From positions 682,001-746,000 of the forward strand of contig QEYB01001152.1 in the NCBI GenBank assembly GCA_017562135.1: DNA of 64,000 bases. The letters run 5' to 3'. This document shows, piece after piece, positions 63,601 to 64,000 of this stretch. Numbering within the stretch: position 1 is the stretch's first letter; every line of letters begins with the position of its first letter. The stretch comes from Dipylidium caninum. Its lineage: Eukaryota > Platyhelminthes > Cestoda > Cyclophyllidea > Dipylidiidae. The notes beneath the pieces were generated by a model, which saw only the letters and a program-made list of their open reading frames with translations, was not told where the DNA came from and searched no databases. A program made the position numbers and the translations under genes.

Positions 63601-64000
63601 TCGGGGCTTAAATTCTGCGCTTATTTTGGGACTTGCTCGTTATCAAATAGAAAAAGAATTTTACGGATTTTTTACTGTGGCGGAAGATATCATTACATTC
63701 CTTTTGGAAATTTTCAAACACTTAGAATTTTTCTTACTATTTGTTGCGCGTTTTATTAGTAAGGTGCATGCTTTCCCTTTATCAACAAACCTCTTAAATG
63801 TCACTCTTCCGACTTCTTGATTCGAAATGCTGTTTGAAGACAATTCCATTAAGTTTTTAAAGTACCATAAGGATTCGGTCGTTGCTAGGAGTGGACTGTG
63901 TATTCATCTTGTCTCTGTTTTTCTCCCAAATTCTTAATTTTTTTGCTTTTCCGGTTGTTTTATCGCATGAAAAACTAGCTGTGTTTATTTCCATGTGAAG
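57636..64000. other. T-rich DNA, 3' part of furin-like locus
   Basis: Mostly T-rich on the plus strand, as expected for intron DNA in the sense direction. Two patches resemble convertase exons: 59581-59610 (YKYSYGHGAL, end of the catalytic domain) and about 62500-62580 (HIQVF then broken frames, possibly the P domain). Neither has complete exon borders. Frames at 58703-59077 and 63473-63820 match nothing known. Confidence 0.35.

Overview
This is animal nuclear DNA, most likely from a flatworm (Platyhelminthes, probably a parasitic tapeworm or fluke). The evidence is an innexin, spliced genes with GT-AG introns throughout, no operonic ribosome sites, AT-rich non-coding DNA, and an intron pattern described for schistosomes and tapeworms: many 29-41 nt introns near 5' ends and longer introns towards 3' ends. 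The species cannot be named from sequence alone. Gene models were built by hand by following splice sites, reading phase and remembered homologous protein sequences. Exon phases close exactly in most genes.

Layout. 1-3151: nothing supported. 3152-5302 (-): TIMMDC1-like complex I assembly factor. 6611-11421 (-): RTCB tRNA ligase, full length, with one missing base in exon 1. 12504-13842 (-): UBE2L3-type E2 enzyme. 17914-19291 (-): unidentified multi-exon gene. 19404-21326 (+): innexin. 22853-25066 (-): exons of a second unidentified gene. 26647-27817 (+): ElbB/GATD3-type DJ-1/PfpI protein. 28996-32609 (-): NOL9/Grc3 polynucleotide kinase. 33015-33240 (-): orphan coding segments. 33482-35350 (-): PLCXD. 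36478-37634 (+): ALKBH4. 37937-38638 (-): GOLT1. 39541-42763 (+): STT3, the catalytic subunit of oligosaccharyltransferase. 43193-44733 (-): TRAM. 44938-48221 (-): ERMARD. 49603 to at least 57635 (+): furin-like proprotein convertase, whose 3' exons are damaged and whose end is not resolved before 64000.

The genes are mostly housekeeping. Four adjacent to one another (GOLT1, STT3, TRAM, furin-like, with ERMARD between) act in the endoplasmic reticulum or secretory pathway. RTCB and NOL9 both act on RNA ends. No prophage, CRISPR array, operon of bacterial type or obviously new defence-like system was seen. The most interesting signals are the tiny introns, two GC-AG introns, repeated unpaired 3' splice sites just before start codons (possible spliced-leader trans-splicing), an ERMARD-TRAM pair 204 nt apart, overlapping convergent 3' ends of ALKBH4 and GOLT1, four genes with apparent frame breaks, and two multi-exon genes that I could not identify.
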